Source: Oscillospiraceae bacterium
GTDB taxonomy: Bacteria > Bacillota > Clostridia > Oscillospirales > Ruminococcaceae
DNA length: 64,000 nucleotides
Reading direction: 5' to 3'
NCBI GenBank assembly: GCA_017473015.1
Contig: JAFUNP010000012.1
Span: forward strand, 1-64,000
Part shown: positions 6,569 through 14,960 of the stretch, piece by piece
Numbering within the stretch: position 1 is the stretch's first letter
How the letters are laid out: the number at the start of each line of letters is the position of its first letter
Notes under the pieces: generated by a model
What the model saw: only the letters and a program-made list of their open reading frames with translations
Database searches by the model: none
What the model was told of the DNA's origin: nothing
Position numbers and translations under genes: made by a program

Positions 6569-7279
6569 ATGAAATTTATCAAAGTTAAAACATATGAAGA
6601 ACTCAGCCGTAAAGCTGCTCTTATCATCGCTTCACAGATGGTTGTAAAACCAGACTGTGTTCTGGGTCTGGCAACAGGCTCATCACCTGTAGGCACATAC
6701 AAGGAACTGATTAAAATGAATCAGGCAGGCGACATCGATTTTTCAACTATCACTTCTGTGAACCTGGACGAATATGTTGGTCTTGACGGTACAAATGACC
6801 AGAGCTACCGTTACTTTATGAACGACAACTTGTTTGACCATGTAAATATCAGAAAAGACCACACATTTGTACCAAACGGCTGTGCAGAAGACCTGAAAGC
6901 AGAAGGCGAAGCATACGATGCAATGATTAAAGAGCTGGGTGGTATTGACCTGCAGCTGCTGGGCATCGGTCTTGATGGTCACATTGGCTTCAATGAACCG
7001 GATGAATTCTTTACAGGTCCTACACACGAAGTGGTTCTGGATGAATCTACAATCGAAGCAAACGCACGCTTCTTTGAAAAGAAAGAAGATGTTCCTACAA
7101 CAGCTATCACAATGGGTATGATGTCAATTATGCAGGCTAAAAAAGTTCTGCTGATTGCAAACGGCGCCAAAAAGAAAGAAATCGTAGAAAAATCCTTCTT
7201 TGGCCCAATCACACCTGCAGTTCCAGCATCTATCCTGCAGCTGCATCCGGACCTTACAGTTATTTACAGTGAAAACTAA
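6569..7279 (+). CDS. nagB: Glucosamine-6-phosphate deaminase NagB
   Basis: 236 residues, a normal short NagB. It shows GLATGSSPVGTY near residue 33, the active-site Asp in VNLDEYVGL, and the LGIGLDGHIGFNEP loop with the catalytic His. The enzyme interconverts glucosamine-6-P and fructose-6-P plus ammonia. It is the last gene of the operon with HTH-GlmM and the acetyltransferase, with a strong AAAGGAG site 33 bases after the previous stop. In this setting it could either feed GlcN-6-P to GlmM or remove it. Confidence 0.95.
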   Translation: MKFIKVKTYEELSRKAALIIASQMVVKPDCVLGLATGSSPVGTYKELIKMNQAGDIDFSTITSVNLDEYVGLDGTNDQSYRYFMNDNLFDHVNIRKDHTFVPNGCAEDLKAEGEAYDAMIKELGGIDLQLLGIGLDGHIGFNEPDEFFTGPTHEVVLDESTIEANARFFEKKEDVPTTAITMGMMSIMQAKKVLLIANGAKKKEIVEKSFFGPITPAVPASILQLHPDLTVIYSEN

Positions 7280-7296
7280 TTTTCCGAATGGAAAAG

Positions 7297-7320
7297 GCGG
7301 CCTTCGGGCCGCTCTTTCTT
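7297..7320 (+). terminator. Terminator of the glm-nagB operon
   Basis: The stem GCGGCC / GGCCGC (7297-7302 with 7307-7312) has a stable TTCG tetraloop and is followed by TCTTTCTT and more T-rich sequence. Confidence 0.8.
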
Positions 7321-7430
7321 GCTTTTTTCTGTCTTTCGATAATTTTATATTGAATATTTATTTGATATGTTATATAATTGAATTAATACATATCATAATG
7401 GTATGGTAATAAAATGAAAAGGAGAAAAAA

Positions 7431-9221
7431 ATGAAAAACATTGTGAAAAAACTTGCAGCAGTTGTTCTGACACTTGCAATGGCTGTTTCAGTTGTTGGTT
7501 GTGGCAGCGAAAGCAGCGATGCAAAATTCAAAGCTGGTACATATTCAGCTAAAGCAACTGGTATGCATGAAATGACAGTTACTGTTACAGTATCTGACAC
7601 AGAAATCACAGACATCCAGATTGAACATAAGGAAACTGACGGTATCGGTACACCTGTTATTGAACAGTTCCCTGCAACAATTATGGAAATCCAGGGTCTT
7701 GGCCTTGATGTAGTTGGTGGTGCTACACTGACATCAAACGCTGTTCTGGAAGGTGTTGCAGCTTGTCTGGAACAGGCTGGCGCTGATGTTGAAGCTCTGA
7801 AAGCTATCAAACCAGCTGCAGCTGAAAAAGCAGAAGATGTTGAACTGACAGTTGACGTTCTGGTTATCGGTGCTGGTGGTGCTGGTATGGCAGCAGCAGT
7901 TACAGCTAACGAAAACGGCAAAAATGTTCTCGTTATCGAAAAAACATCTGCTATGGGTGGTAACACAACTCTGGCTGGCGGCGCTCTCAACGCAGTTGAT
8001 GACGGCAGCGAAATTGCTATCGCTAACAACGACAGCGTTGAACACCACTACACTCAGACATACGAAGGCGGTAACAAAGCCGGTAAACCTGAACTTATCA
8101 GAATCCTTGTTGAAAATGCATGGGACGGCGTAGAATGGCTGAAATCCATGGGTATGGAATTCATCGAAGGTGAAGTATTTACAGTTACAGGCGGTATGTG
8201 GCCACGTGCACACAAACCGGTTGAACCAGTAGGTACAGGTTTCTTCAAAACTTATGGTGCTTATGTAGACAGCCACGAAGGCATCGAAGTAATGTACAAC
8301 ACAACAGCCAAAGAACTTATCGTTGAAGACGGCGTTGTAACAGGCGTTATCGCAGAAGGCGAAACAGGCAACAAAGTTACAGTTAAAGCTGTAAACGGTG
8401 TTGTTCTGGCAACAGGCGGCTTTGCAGGCAATGTTGAAATGCGTCAGAAATACAACACACAGTGGGCAGATCTGGGCGAACAGATTAAAACAACAAACGC
8501 TTCCGGTATTACAGGTGATGGTATTGTTATGGCAGAAGCTGTAGGTGCAAATCTTATCCAGATGGGCAACATTCAGCTGCTCCCACTGGGTGATCCTGAA
8601 ACAGGCTCTCTCTCCGGTAATATCGAACACGATGTTGAAAGACGTATCTTTGTAAACAAAGAAGGTAACCGTTTTGTTAACGAAGGCGGCCGTCGTGATG
8701 AAATGACACAGGCTCTTATCGAACAGACAGATTCCTATATGTTTATTGTTATGGACTCTGACTGCTACCCAACAGGTGACGAAGTAAATAACTTCAATGA
8801 ATCAGCAAATGACCTGGTAGCAGCAGGCCGTGCATTCAAAGCTGATACACTGGAAGAACTGGCAGAACAGATTGGTGTTCCAGCAGAAAATCTGGTGGCA
8901 GCAGTTGACGGTTTCAATGCACATGTTGCAGACAAATCTGAAGACGAATTCGGCAGAACACTTTACTCCACACCAATTGACACAGCTCCTTACTATGCAG
9001 CACCTCGTGTTCCAACAGTTCACCACACAATGGGTGGCGTTGAAATCAACGAAAACTGCGAAGTTCTGAACGCAGAAGGCAATGTAATCCCTGGTCTGTT
9101 CGCAGCAGGTGAAGTTACAGGTGGTATCCACGGTGAAAACCGTCTGGGCGGTAACGCTCTGACAGATACTGTTGTATTCGGCCGTATTGCAGGCGCAAGC
9201 GCAGCAGCATTCACAAAATAA
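7431..9221 (+). CDS. Surface lipoprotein flavin reductase: FMN-binding domain plus fumarate-reductase-type FAD domain
   Basis: 596 residues. An N-terminal lipoprotein signal ends in VVGC. Residues ~33-115 are an FMN_bind domain with the ApbE-type flavinylation motif DVVGGATLTSNAV, where the Thr would carry the covalent FMN. From ~142 there is a FAD-binding domain (VLVIGAGGAGMAAA, VEKTSAMGGNT) ending in VHHTMGGVEIN and HGENRLGGNALTD. Such enzymes take electrons from the membrane and reduce unsaturated acids outside the cell. The fumarate-reductase QxHPT segment is replaced by QLLPLGDPETG, so fumarate is unlikely; urocanate, cinnamate-like or other acrylates are candidates. Own ribosome binding site AAAAGGAG; monocistronic. 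Confidence 0.85.
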   Translation: MKNIVKKLAAVVLTLAMAVSVVGCGSESSDAKFKAGTYSAKATGMHEMTVTVTVSDTEITDIQIEHKETDGIGTPVIEQFPATIMEIQGLGLDVVGGATLTSNAVLEGVAACLEQAGADVEALKAIKPAAAEKAEDVELTVDVLVIGAGGAGMAAAVTANENGKNVLVIEKTSAMGGNTTLAGGALNAVDDGSEIAIANNDSVEHHYTQTYEGGNKAGKPELIRILVENAWDGVEWLKSMGMEFIEGEVFTVTGGMWPRAHKPVEPVGTGFFKTYGAYVDSHEGIEVMYNTTAKELIVEDGVVTGVIAEGETGNKVTVKAVNGVVLATGGFAGNVEMRQKYNTQWADLGEQIKTTNASGITGDGIVMAEAVGANLIQMGNIQLLPLGDPETGSLSGNIEHDVERRIFVNKEGNRFVNEGGRRDEMTQALIEQTDSYMFIVMDSDCYPTGDEVNNFNESANDLVAAGRAFKADTLEELAEQIGVPAENLVAAVDGFNAHVADKSEDEFGRTLYSTPIDTAPYYAAPRVPTVHHTMGGVEINENCEVLNAEGNVIPGLFAAGEVTGGIHGENRLGGNALTDTVVFGRIAGASAAAFTK

Positions 9222-9238
9222 TAATTATTAAATAATAA

Positions 9239-9262
9239 AAACCACCCTGATGGGTGGTTTTT
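9239..9262. terminator. Bidirectional terminator between the flavoprotein and nucleoside hydrolase genes
   Basis: The stem ACCACCC / GGGTGGT (9241-9247 with 9252-9258) is flanked by an A-run on the left and a T-run on the right, so it can stop transcription from both converging genes. Confidence 0.85.
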
Positions 9263-9271
9263 ATTCGTATA

Positions 9272-10204
9272 TCAGTTTTTATAATATTCCAGCATTTCTT
9301 CCAGCATGGCTTTGAATTTATCTCTGTCTGCCCATGTCAGCACCTCCACATTCAGCGGATTTCCGGCGCGGTTGCGTCTGTCAATAATTGTCCAGCCTTT
9401 GTTTATACCTTTGGTTTCTACCAGTACAGAATGTTTTTCAGTTTTGCCGATGGACGGGTCCAGAACATATGCGATTGTTATTGCATCATAAATTGTCTGC
9501 AGCTTGTCATCTTCGGTAGCTGCTTCGCGTCTGCCAATCATAAAGGACATTATATGGTCAAACAGTTCTTTTACTTTTGTATCACGGCCCTGGAGTGCTT
9601 TCAGTTCGTCGATTGTCAGATATGCGTGTTCTGTGCTGTCCAGACCGCACATTACAATCGGTACTCCACTGCGGAACACTATATCTACAGCATCCGGGTC
9701 AACCCAGAAGTTAAATTCAGCTTTTGGTGTCACATTGCCGTCATACTGTGAGCCGCCCATACATACAATTCGTTTGATAAGCGGTTTTATTTCAGGATAG
9801 CGCAGCAGGGTAATGGCTATGTTTGTCAGAGGGCCAAGTGTGATGATTTCCAGTTCACCATCTGCTTTTATGGCTTCTTCTTTTATTATATCCCAGGCAT
9901 AGCCTTCAAATGTTTTGTCAGACGGCGGCAGCTCATATCCGCCCAGACCGCCTTTGCCGTGTACACTGCCAGCGTCCTCACATTTGATAAACAGGGGATT
10001 TACAGCGCCGTTTGTAACAGGGCAGTCCATTTCCAGATATTTTACCAGTCGCAGCGCATTTTCGCTGGTGTATTTATAAGGTACATTGCCTGTAACAGGT
10101 GTGATTGCTTTTATATCCAGTTCAGGGTGGGCATTTGCCAGCATAATGGCTATGGTATCGTCCACACCCGGGTCTGTATCTATGATAACAGGTCTTTTTA
10201 ACAT
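9272..10204 (-). CDS. Nucleoside hydrolase, 'DPG' type with Tyr in place of the active-site His
   Basis: 310 residues of the inosine-uridine nucleoside hydrolase family. The Ca2+/ribose-binding signature DTDPGVDD is at residues 9-16, and the ribose-binding loop reads GPLTNIAI. The C-terminal motif that is HD in the classical enzymes reads YDAITIAY. These cytosolic enzymes cleave the N-glycosidic bond of (deoxy)nucleosides. Substrate choice cannot be read from sequence. It lies 11 bases behind another nucleoside hydrolase gene on the same strand with a GGAGG site, so the two form an operon. Its closest relative in the window is the gene at 14961. Confidence 0.9.
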   Translation of the reverse strand: MLKRPVIIDTDPGVDDTIAIMLANAHPELDIKAITPVTGNVPYKYTSENALRLVKYLEMDCPVTNGAVNPLFIKCEDAGSVHGKGGLGGYELPPSDKTFEGYAWDIIKEEAIKADGELEIITLGPLTNIAITLLRYPEIKPLIKRIVCMGGSQYDGNVTPKAEFNFWVDPDAVDIVFRSGVPIVMCGLDSTEHAYLTIDELKALQGRDTKVKELFDHIMSFMIGRREAATEDDKLQTIYDAITIAYVLDPSIGKTEKHSVLVETKGINKGWTIIDRRNRAGNPLNVEVLTWADRDKFKAMLEEMLEYYKN

Positions 10205-10215
10205 AATGGGCCTCC

Positions 10216-11151
10216 TCAGTATTTTTTACATGCGTCAATAACCAGCTGTGCAAAAGCATCGCGGTCTATATCCACGCCAACCAGTGCGTTGTCTTTGCTT
10301 CTGTCTCGCCATGGAGTAAAATCAACTACGGTGCCTGCGTATGTATATTTGCCGTCAATATCCACTGTAGCTGTGCCGGGTTTGGTTTTTATCAGTTCAG
10401 GATGTGTCAGATATACAATGGTTACTGCATCGTGAACAGCGCAGCCAGATACATTGAGTGCCTTGCGGTACATTTCCAGATAGAATTTAAAAGCCTCTGC
10501 CGCAAAATCACCAGCTTTGTTGTTCAATGCCAGCAGTTTTTCAATATCATCAGGGGTTATTATTGCTTTGAGCGTCACATCCAGACCGCACATAACAATA
10601 TTCACACCACTGGCAAATACCACATTGGCGGCTTCCGGGTCAGCCAGAATATTGAACTCGGCTACAGCATTGGAATTACCGGTATATGCACCGCCGCCCA
10701 TAAGAACTATTTTTTCTATTTTTTCTTTCAGGTGAGGGTAGGAGAGAAGCAATATGGCTATATTGGTCAGTGGTCCTGTAGGTACCAGTGTAATCTTTTC
10801 TTCACTCTCCTCCAATACTTTTCTGATAAAGCTGACAGCATCCAGTGCCTCCGCCTGTTTTTTTGCTTTTGGAAGTACTGCTGTACCCAGGCCAGATTCA
10901 CCGTGGGCATATGCAGCTATAATCTGCTCTCTTACAAGAGGTTTTGAGTAGCCCCGTGCCACAGGAATATCGCTTCTGCCGAAATATTCCACCACATCCA
11001 GAGTATTTCTTGTAGTTTTTTCGATAGTCTGATTACCGGCCACAGTTGTGATGCCTTTTATATCCAGTTCTTCGGCGCTCATTGCCAGTAAAAGAGCAAT
11101 AGCATCGTCTATGCCTGTATCCACATCGATAATTACAGGGATTTTTTTCAT
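10216..11151 (-). CDS. Nucleoside hydrolase, 'DTG' type with conserved His-Asp
   Basis: 311 residues. The N-terminal signature is DVDTGIDD, the ribose loop is TGPLTNIAI, and the C-terminal active-site motif VHDAVTIVY keeps the His that acts as general acid in classical inosine-uridine hydrolases. It is the promoter-proximal gene of a leftward two-gene operon, with a CGGAGGT site seven bases before ATG. In sequence it resembles the gene at 15937 more than its own neighbour. Role: nucleoside salvage or catabolism; exact substrate unknown. Confidence 0.92.
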   Translation of the reverse strand: MKKIPVIIDVDTGIDDAIALLLAMSAEELDIKGITTVAGNQTIEKTTRNTLDVVEYFGRSDIPVARGYSKPLVREQIIAAYAHGESGLGTAVLPKAKKQAEALDAVSFIRKVLEESEEKITLVPTGPLTNIAILLLSYPHLKEKIEKIVLMGGGAYTGNSNAVAEFNILADPEAANVVFASGVNIVMCGLDVTLKAIITPDDIEKLLALNNKAGDFAAEAFKFYLEMYRKALNVSGCAVHDAVTIVYLTHPELIKTKPGTATVDIDGKYTYAGTVVDFTPWRDRSKDNALVGVDIDRDAFAQLVIDACKKY

Positions 11152-11264
11152 ATTGACCTCCGAATAATTTATTTATGTTATAATGATAACATATTGAAAC
11201 GCTAAAATAAACTCTTATTAATTAAATCAAATACATTTTTTTACAAATAAAATCACACTTTTTA

Positions 11265-11293
11265 TTGACTAAACCCCTGTAAAATGATAGTAT
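11265..11293 (+). promoter_or_regulatory. Promoter of the TRIC-like channel gene
   Basis: TTGACT (11265-11270), 17 bases, TAGTAT (11288-11293), about 48 bases before the ATG. The divergent region also holds a palindrome TGTTAT-AATG-ATAACA at 11176-11191 near the start of the nucleoside hydrolase operon, which could be an operator. Confidence 0.55.
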
Positions 11294-11340
11294 ATTTTTA
11301 GTTTTGTTTTTTATAATTAAATTTTAAAAGTGAGGACACT

Positions 11341-11985
11341 ATGGACGCAACATTTGTATTCATTTTAGAAGTAATCGGTACAGTAACCTTCGCATTCTCC
11401 GGTGCCTATGTAGCTATTAACCAGGACCTTGACTGGCTGGGTATTGTACTTATGGCTGTATGTACAGCTTGTGGCGGTGGTATGACAAGAGATGTTATTC
11501 TTGACAACACACCTGCAAACCTTTTCAAAAACCCTACATATGTTATCATGGCAGTAGTTGTAGCATTCATTACAATTGCTATCTATAAACCATTGATGAA
11601 ACATGAAAAAAGAAAGAAAATCATGTTCACTATTGACACACTGGATGCTGTTGGCCTGGCTATCTTTACAGTAGTAGGTATGCAGGTTGCACAGGGCCAG
11701 GGTTTTGGTGAAAACGCATTCCTGGTTTGCTTCTGTGGCGTGCTGTCTGCAGTAGGCGGCGGTCTGCTCCGTGACATTATGGTAAACAGAACACCTCTGG
11801 TTCTCTCCAAAGAAATTTATGCCACAGCCTCTCTTCCGGGCGCTATTTTCTATTACTATGCACCACCAATCATCGGCGAAGTACCTGCTGCAATTGTTAC
11901 ACTTGTAATCATCTTTGTAATCAGAGAATGGGCTATCATCAATAAGAAAAACCTGCCAATGGTAGAAAAAATTATAGTTGACTGA
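11341..11985 (+). CDS. TRIC/UPF0126 family cation channel-like membrane protein
   Basis: 214 residues with about seven membrane segments arranged as two repeats. Each repeat contains the family motif: ACGGGMTRDVILDNTP in the first and AVGGGLLRDIMVNRTP in the second. Prokaryotic TRIC homologues form trimeric cation channels; the YicG/UPF0126 branch has also been linked to small-molecule (glycine) uptake. The function here is inferred from family only. Single gene with its own promoter and terminator, divergent from the nucleoside hydrolases. Confidence 0.85.
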   Translation: MDATFVFILEVIGTVTFAFSGAYVAINQDLDWLGIVLMAVCTACGGGMTRDVILDNTPANLFKNPTYVIMAVVVAFITIAIYKPLMKHEKRKKIMFTIDTLDAVGLAIFTVVGMQVAQGQGFGENAFLVCFCGVLSAVGGGLLRDIMVNRTPLVLSKEIYATASLPGAIFYYYAPPIIGEVPAAIVTLVIIFVIREWAIINKKNLPMVEKIIVD

Positions 11986-11989
11986 TAAG

Positions 11990-12016
11990 AAAACCACCCG
12001 TCAGGGTGGTTTTTTA
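11990..12016 (+). terminator. Terminator of the TRIC-like gene
   Basis: The stem AACCACCC / GGGTGGTT (11992-11999 with 12004-12011) is followed by TTTTT. Confidence 0.85.
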
Positions 12017-12033
12017 ATTTCATTTTTATATAA

Positions 12034-12061
12034 AAAGAAAAACGACCCTTTCAGGTCGTTT
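12034..12061 (-). terminator. Terminator of tRNA-Leu
   Basis: On the minus strand AAACGACC / GGTCGTTT (12054-12061 with 12040-12047 in plus coordinates) is followed by TTTCTTTTTA. It starts a few bases after the tRNA CCA end. Confidence 0.8.
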
Positions 12062-12064
12062 AAC

Positions 12065-12152
12065 TGGTGCCGCTGACCGGGGTCGAACCGGTACGCCGTA
12101 TTAGGGCGAGGGATTTTAAGTCCCTTGTGTCTGCCTATTCCACCACAGCGGC
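12065..12152 (-). tRNA. tRNA-Leu (anticodon UAA)
   Basis: 88 bases including the encoded CCA. The acceptor stem GCCGCTG / CAGCGGC pairs fully with discriminator A. The anticodon loop CTTAAAA sits in a GGGA/TCCC stem and gives anticodon TAA. The long variable arm typical of leucine tRNAs (around CGCCCTAATACGGCG) and the T-loop GGTTCGACCCC are present. Confidence 0.95.
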
Positions 12153-12171
12153 AAAAATATTGTGCTTAAAT

Positions 12172-12200
12172 ATATTACACTAAATTCCGATAAAAGTCAA
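12172..12200 (-). promoter_or_regulatory. Promoter of tRNA-Leu
   Basis: On the minus strand TTGACT, 17 bases, TAATAT (plus coordinates 12195-12200 and 12172-12177), about 20 bases before the mature tRNA 5' end. Confidence 0.65.
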
Positions 12201-12363
12201 CTGCAAGTTTGCTTATATATGCCAGTGCCCATCTCATTTTTTTGGTGAAATGTTTATTATGAAAATAAATCGTTAAATTTTTGATTAATTGCAGAAAAAA
12301 TATTGTAGATTTTGCAAAAAGGTGATATATTGTTATTATATTCCATCGTTAAGGAGAGAGAAA

Positions 12364-13536
12364 ATGAAAGTAAAAGAACTTGCAAAAGAGTATAAACAGT
12401 ATGTAATTGACATCAGACGTGAAATCCACCGCCATCCTGAACCAGGCACACAGGAATTTGTAACTGCTGCGCTTATCCGCAGAGAATTGGATGCAATGGG
12501 TATTCCTTATGTTGTTAAATTCAATACAGGCACTGTTGCTACAATCACAGGCAATAAACCAGGCAAAACTATTGCACTGCGTGCTGATATTGATGCGCTT
12601 ACATTGGATGACAGAACAGGCTGCGAATACGCATCAGAAGTACCTGGCATGAACCATGCCTGCGGTCACGATACACACGCTGCTATGTTGCTGGGCGCTG
12701 CAAAAATCCTGAAAGAAATGAAAGATGAAATCAACGGTACAGTAAAACTGTTTTTCCAGCCTGCAGAAGAAGTTGGTATCGGTGCACGCGGAATGATTGC
12801 TGACGGCTGTATGGAAGGTGTTGACAGTGTATTTGCTATCCATATCGCTTCCGGTGTGGATACAGGCAAAGTTGGCTCCGGTGCAGGCGGCAGAATGGCA
12901 TCAGCTGACAGATTTATTATCAATGTAACAGGTAAAGGCGGTCACGGTGCTGCTCCACACGAATGTGTAGACGCTGTTTATGTAGCATCAAAAATTGTTG
13001 TTGCTCTGCAGGAAATTGTAAGCCGCGAAATCGGTCCTACAGTTCCGGCTGTTGTAACATGTGGTACTATCAACGGCGGCGCACGCTGGAATATTGTGGC
13101 AAACGAAGCAGTTATCGAAGGTACCACACGCTGTCTGTCAGCAGAGGTAAGAAATCAGCTGGAAGAAGCTATCGGCAGAATTGCACAGGGTATTGCTACA
13201 GCTTACCGTGCTACAGCTGAGCTTGACTATCAGAGACTGGTTGCACCTACAGTAAACACAGCTGCAAGTGTGGATATCTGTGAAGAAACAGTAAAACAGC
13301 TGATGGGCGATAATGCATACTTTGAATCCCCAATCACAATGGGCGGCGAAGATGCAGGCGAATATTTTGAAGTAGCTCCTGAAGGCGGCTGTCTGGCTAA
13401 TCTGGGCGCACACAATGAAAACAAACCTGAAACATTCTTCCCTCATCATCACCCACAGTTCAATGTGGATGAAGATGCCTTTGAACTGGGCAGCGCTCTG
13501 TATGCACAGTATGCAATCAACTATCTGAACAAATAA
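12364..13536 (+). CDS. M20D family amidohydrolase (HipO-like)
   Basis: 390 residues. Dinuclear metal-site motifs of the M20 family are all present: RADIDAL, HACGHDTHAAMLLG, FFQPAEE and the C-terminal HHHPQFNVDE. A dimerisation domain with GKGGHGAAPHE lies between. The family hydrolyses N-acyl amino acids, hippurate, indoleacetyl amino acids or N-acetyl-diaminopimelate; the substrate is not clear here. The start is ATG 12364 with an AAGGAGAG site; the ATG-less upstream extension is not supported. A candidate promoter TTGCAA-N16-TATTAT is at 12312-12339. Single gene between tRNA-Leu and a Crp/Fnr regulator. Confidence 0.88.
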   Translation: MKVKELAKEYKQYVIDIRREIHRHPEPGTQEFVTAALIRRELDAMGIPYVVKFNTGTVATITGNKPGKTIALRADIDALTLDDRTGCEYASEVPGMNHACGHDTHAAMLLGAAKILKEMKDEINGTVKLFFQPAEEVGIGARGMIADGCMEGVDSVFAIHIASGVDTGKVGSGAGGRMASADRFIINVTGKGGHGAAPHECVDAVYVASKIVVALQEIVSREIGPTVPAVVTCGTINGGARWNIVANEAVIEGTTRCLSAEVRNQLEEAIGRIAQGIATAYRATAELDYQRLVAPTVNTAASVDICEETVKQLMGDNAYFESPITMGGEDAGEYFEVAPEGGCLANLGAHNENKPETFFPHHHPQFNVDEDAFELGSALYAQYAINYLNK

Positions 13537-13560
13537 TCATAAAACCAGATAATTAATTAC

Positions 13561-13594
13561 AAAGCGGCATCTTCCGGTGCCGCTTTAATTTTGT
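13561..13594 (+). terminator. Terminator of the M20 amidohydrolase gene
   Basis: The stem AAAGCGGCA / TGCCGCTTT (13561-13569 with 13578-13586) with an 8-base loop is followed by AATTTTGT. Confidence 0.8.
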
Positions 13595-13706
13595 GTCTGT
13601 ATGTTTTGATTTGCAAAATCTGTGTTATAATGTTATAGTTATAATAATTACTCGGAAATATCACAAATATATATTAAGATATAATATCATCTACGGGAGG
13701 CGCACA

Positions 13707-14378
13707 ATGGAAAAAACAGAAAAAATGGAATTTTTATCACAGTATGCCGATTTCTGGCGGCATCTGTCCGATGAAGAAAAGACTTTTGTATGCCAGAACA
13801 CAGAGGTTGTAAACTATCATCCGGGACAGAATATCCACAGTGCGGATTCGCAGTGCATAGGTGTATTGTTTGTAAAAAGTGGCTGTCTGCGTGTATATAT
13901 TATGAGTGAAGAAGGCAAAGAGGTTACACTTTACCGTGTTTCTCCGGGGGAAGTATGTATACTTTCTGCATCCTGTGTACTGTCAGAAATTACTTTTGAT
14001 GCTTATGTTGATGCCGAAGAACCCAGTCAGGCTGTGGTGCTGAATGCTTTTGCTTTTTCAAAGCTTATCGAGAAAAATATCTATGTAGAGAATTTTTCCA
14101 ACAAAATGAAAGCTATCCGTTTTTCTGATGTGATGTGGACGATGCAGCAGATACTGTTTTTCAGCTTTGACAAACGTCTGGCAATTTTTCTGTATGAAGA
14201 ACTGATAAAAAACGGCCCTATTATCCGATACTCCCACATGGAAATTGCCAAATATCTGGGCAGCGCAAGGGAAGTGGTTTCCCGTATGCTGAAATATTTT
14301 GAAAATGAAGGCATTGTAAAAGTTTCCAGAAAAGAAATAGAAATTATCGACAAAAAGAAACTTATGGCACGACTGTAA
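13707..14378 (+). CDS. Crp/Fnr family transcriptional regulator
   Basis: 223 residues. The N-terminal half is a cyclic-nucleotide-binding-like beta barrel (IGVLFVKSGCLRVY, VTLYRVSPGEVCIL), then a dimerisation helix, then a Crp-type winged helix (MEIAKYLGSAREVVSRMLKYFENEGIV). It lacks the spaced N-terminal Cys set of Fnr, but has six or so scattered Cys residues. Members in Clostridia sense redox or other signals that are mostly undefined. ATG 13707 follows GGGAGG; the longer frame from 13593 has no site. A candidate promoter TTGCAA-N17-TATAGT is at 13611-13639. Thioredoxin follows 84 bases downstream, suggesting a redox link. Confidence 0.88.
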   Translation: MEKTEKMEFLSQYADFWRHLSDEEKTFVCQNTEVVNYHPGQNIHSADSQCIGVLFVKSGCLRVYIMSEEGKEVTLYRVSPGEVCILSASCVLSEITFDAYVDAEEPSQAVVLNAFAFSKLIEKNIYVENFSNKMKAIRFSDVMWTMQQILFFSFDKRLAIFLYEELIKNGPIIRYSHMEIAKYLGSAREVVSRMLKYFENEGIVKVSRKEIEIIDKKKLMARL

Positions 14379-14462
14379 TCAGGTGATTAAATCACTGTAA
14401 GAATTGCCATATTATGATATATTACAATCAAAGATAAAATAATAATAAAAAGGAGAATAATT

Positions 14463-14768
14463 ATGGCACTGGCACTTACAAAAGAAAATTTTGAAGAAAT
14501 CATCAATGGCGATAAACCTGTTCTTGTTGACTTCTGGGCAACATGGTGTGGCCCATGCAAAATGCTGGCACCTACAATCGAACAACTGGCAGAAGAACTG
14601 AAAGACGAAATTGTTGTAGCTAAACTGGATGTGGACCAGGCACAGGACATTGCTATGAAATATCAGGTAATGAGCATTCCTACACTGGTGCTGTTCAAAG
14701 ATGGCAAAGAAGTAAAACGTACAGTTGGTTTCAGACCAAAAGCACAGATTCTGGATTTCCTCAAATAA
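14463..14768 (+). CDS. trxA: Thioredoxin
   Basis: 101 residues with the active site FWATWCGPCKMLAP at about residues 24-37 and the cis-Pro in SIPTLVLFKDG. It is a standard cytosolic thioredoxin that reduces protein disulfides. It has a strong AAAAAGGAG site and its own terminator, and lies directly behind the Crp/Fnr gene. A thioredoxin reductase gene is not adjacent. Confidence 0.95.
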   Translation: MALALTKENFEEIINGDKPVLVDFWATWCGPCKMLAPTIEQLAEELKDEIVVAKLDVDQAQDIAMKYQVMSIPTLVLFKDGKEVKRTVGFRPKAQILDFLK

Positions 14769-14781
14769 TAAATATTGCTAT

Positions 14782-14816
14782 AAAAGCTTCCGGAGTTATA
14801 TCCGGGGCTTTTTTGT
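14782..14816 (+). terminator. Terminator of trxA
   Basis: The stem AAAAGCTTCCGGA / TCCGGGGCTTTT (one T-G wobble) is followed by TTTTTGT. Confidence 0.75.
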
Positions 14817-14960
14817 ATGCAGAAAAAGAGGACGCTTTGATTTTATACACTTGTAATTTGTATTGCTATTTGGTAAGATTATATTAACTAAATATTGATT
14901 TTGCCATACTGCTCTGAAGTATTGCAGAATGAGGATTACAAGTGAGAAAGGAATTATATT

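Noticed and set aside
7734-8630. Long minus-strand open frame (298 codons) opposite the flavoprotein
   Set aside because: Its composition (very rich in Cys, Phe, Asn) is what antisense of a GC-periodic gene gives; no motif or ribosome binding site.
7431-9221. Fumarate reductase assignment
   Set aside because: The fumarate-binding QxHPT segment is missing, so the substrate is left open.
9254-9751. Plus-strand frame of 165 codons inside the leftward nucleoside hydrolase
   Set aside because: Antisense shadow, composition unlike a real protein.
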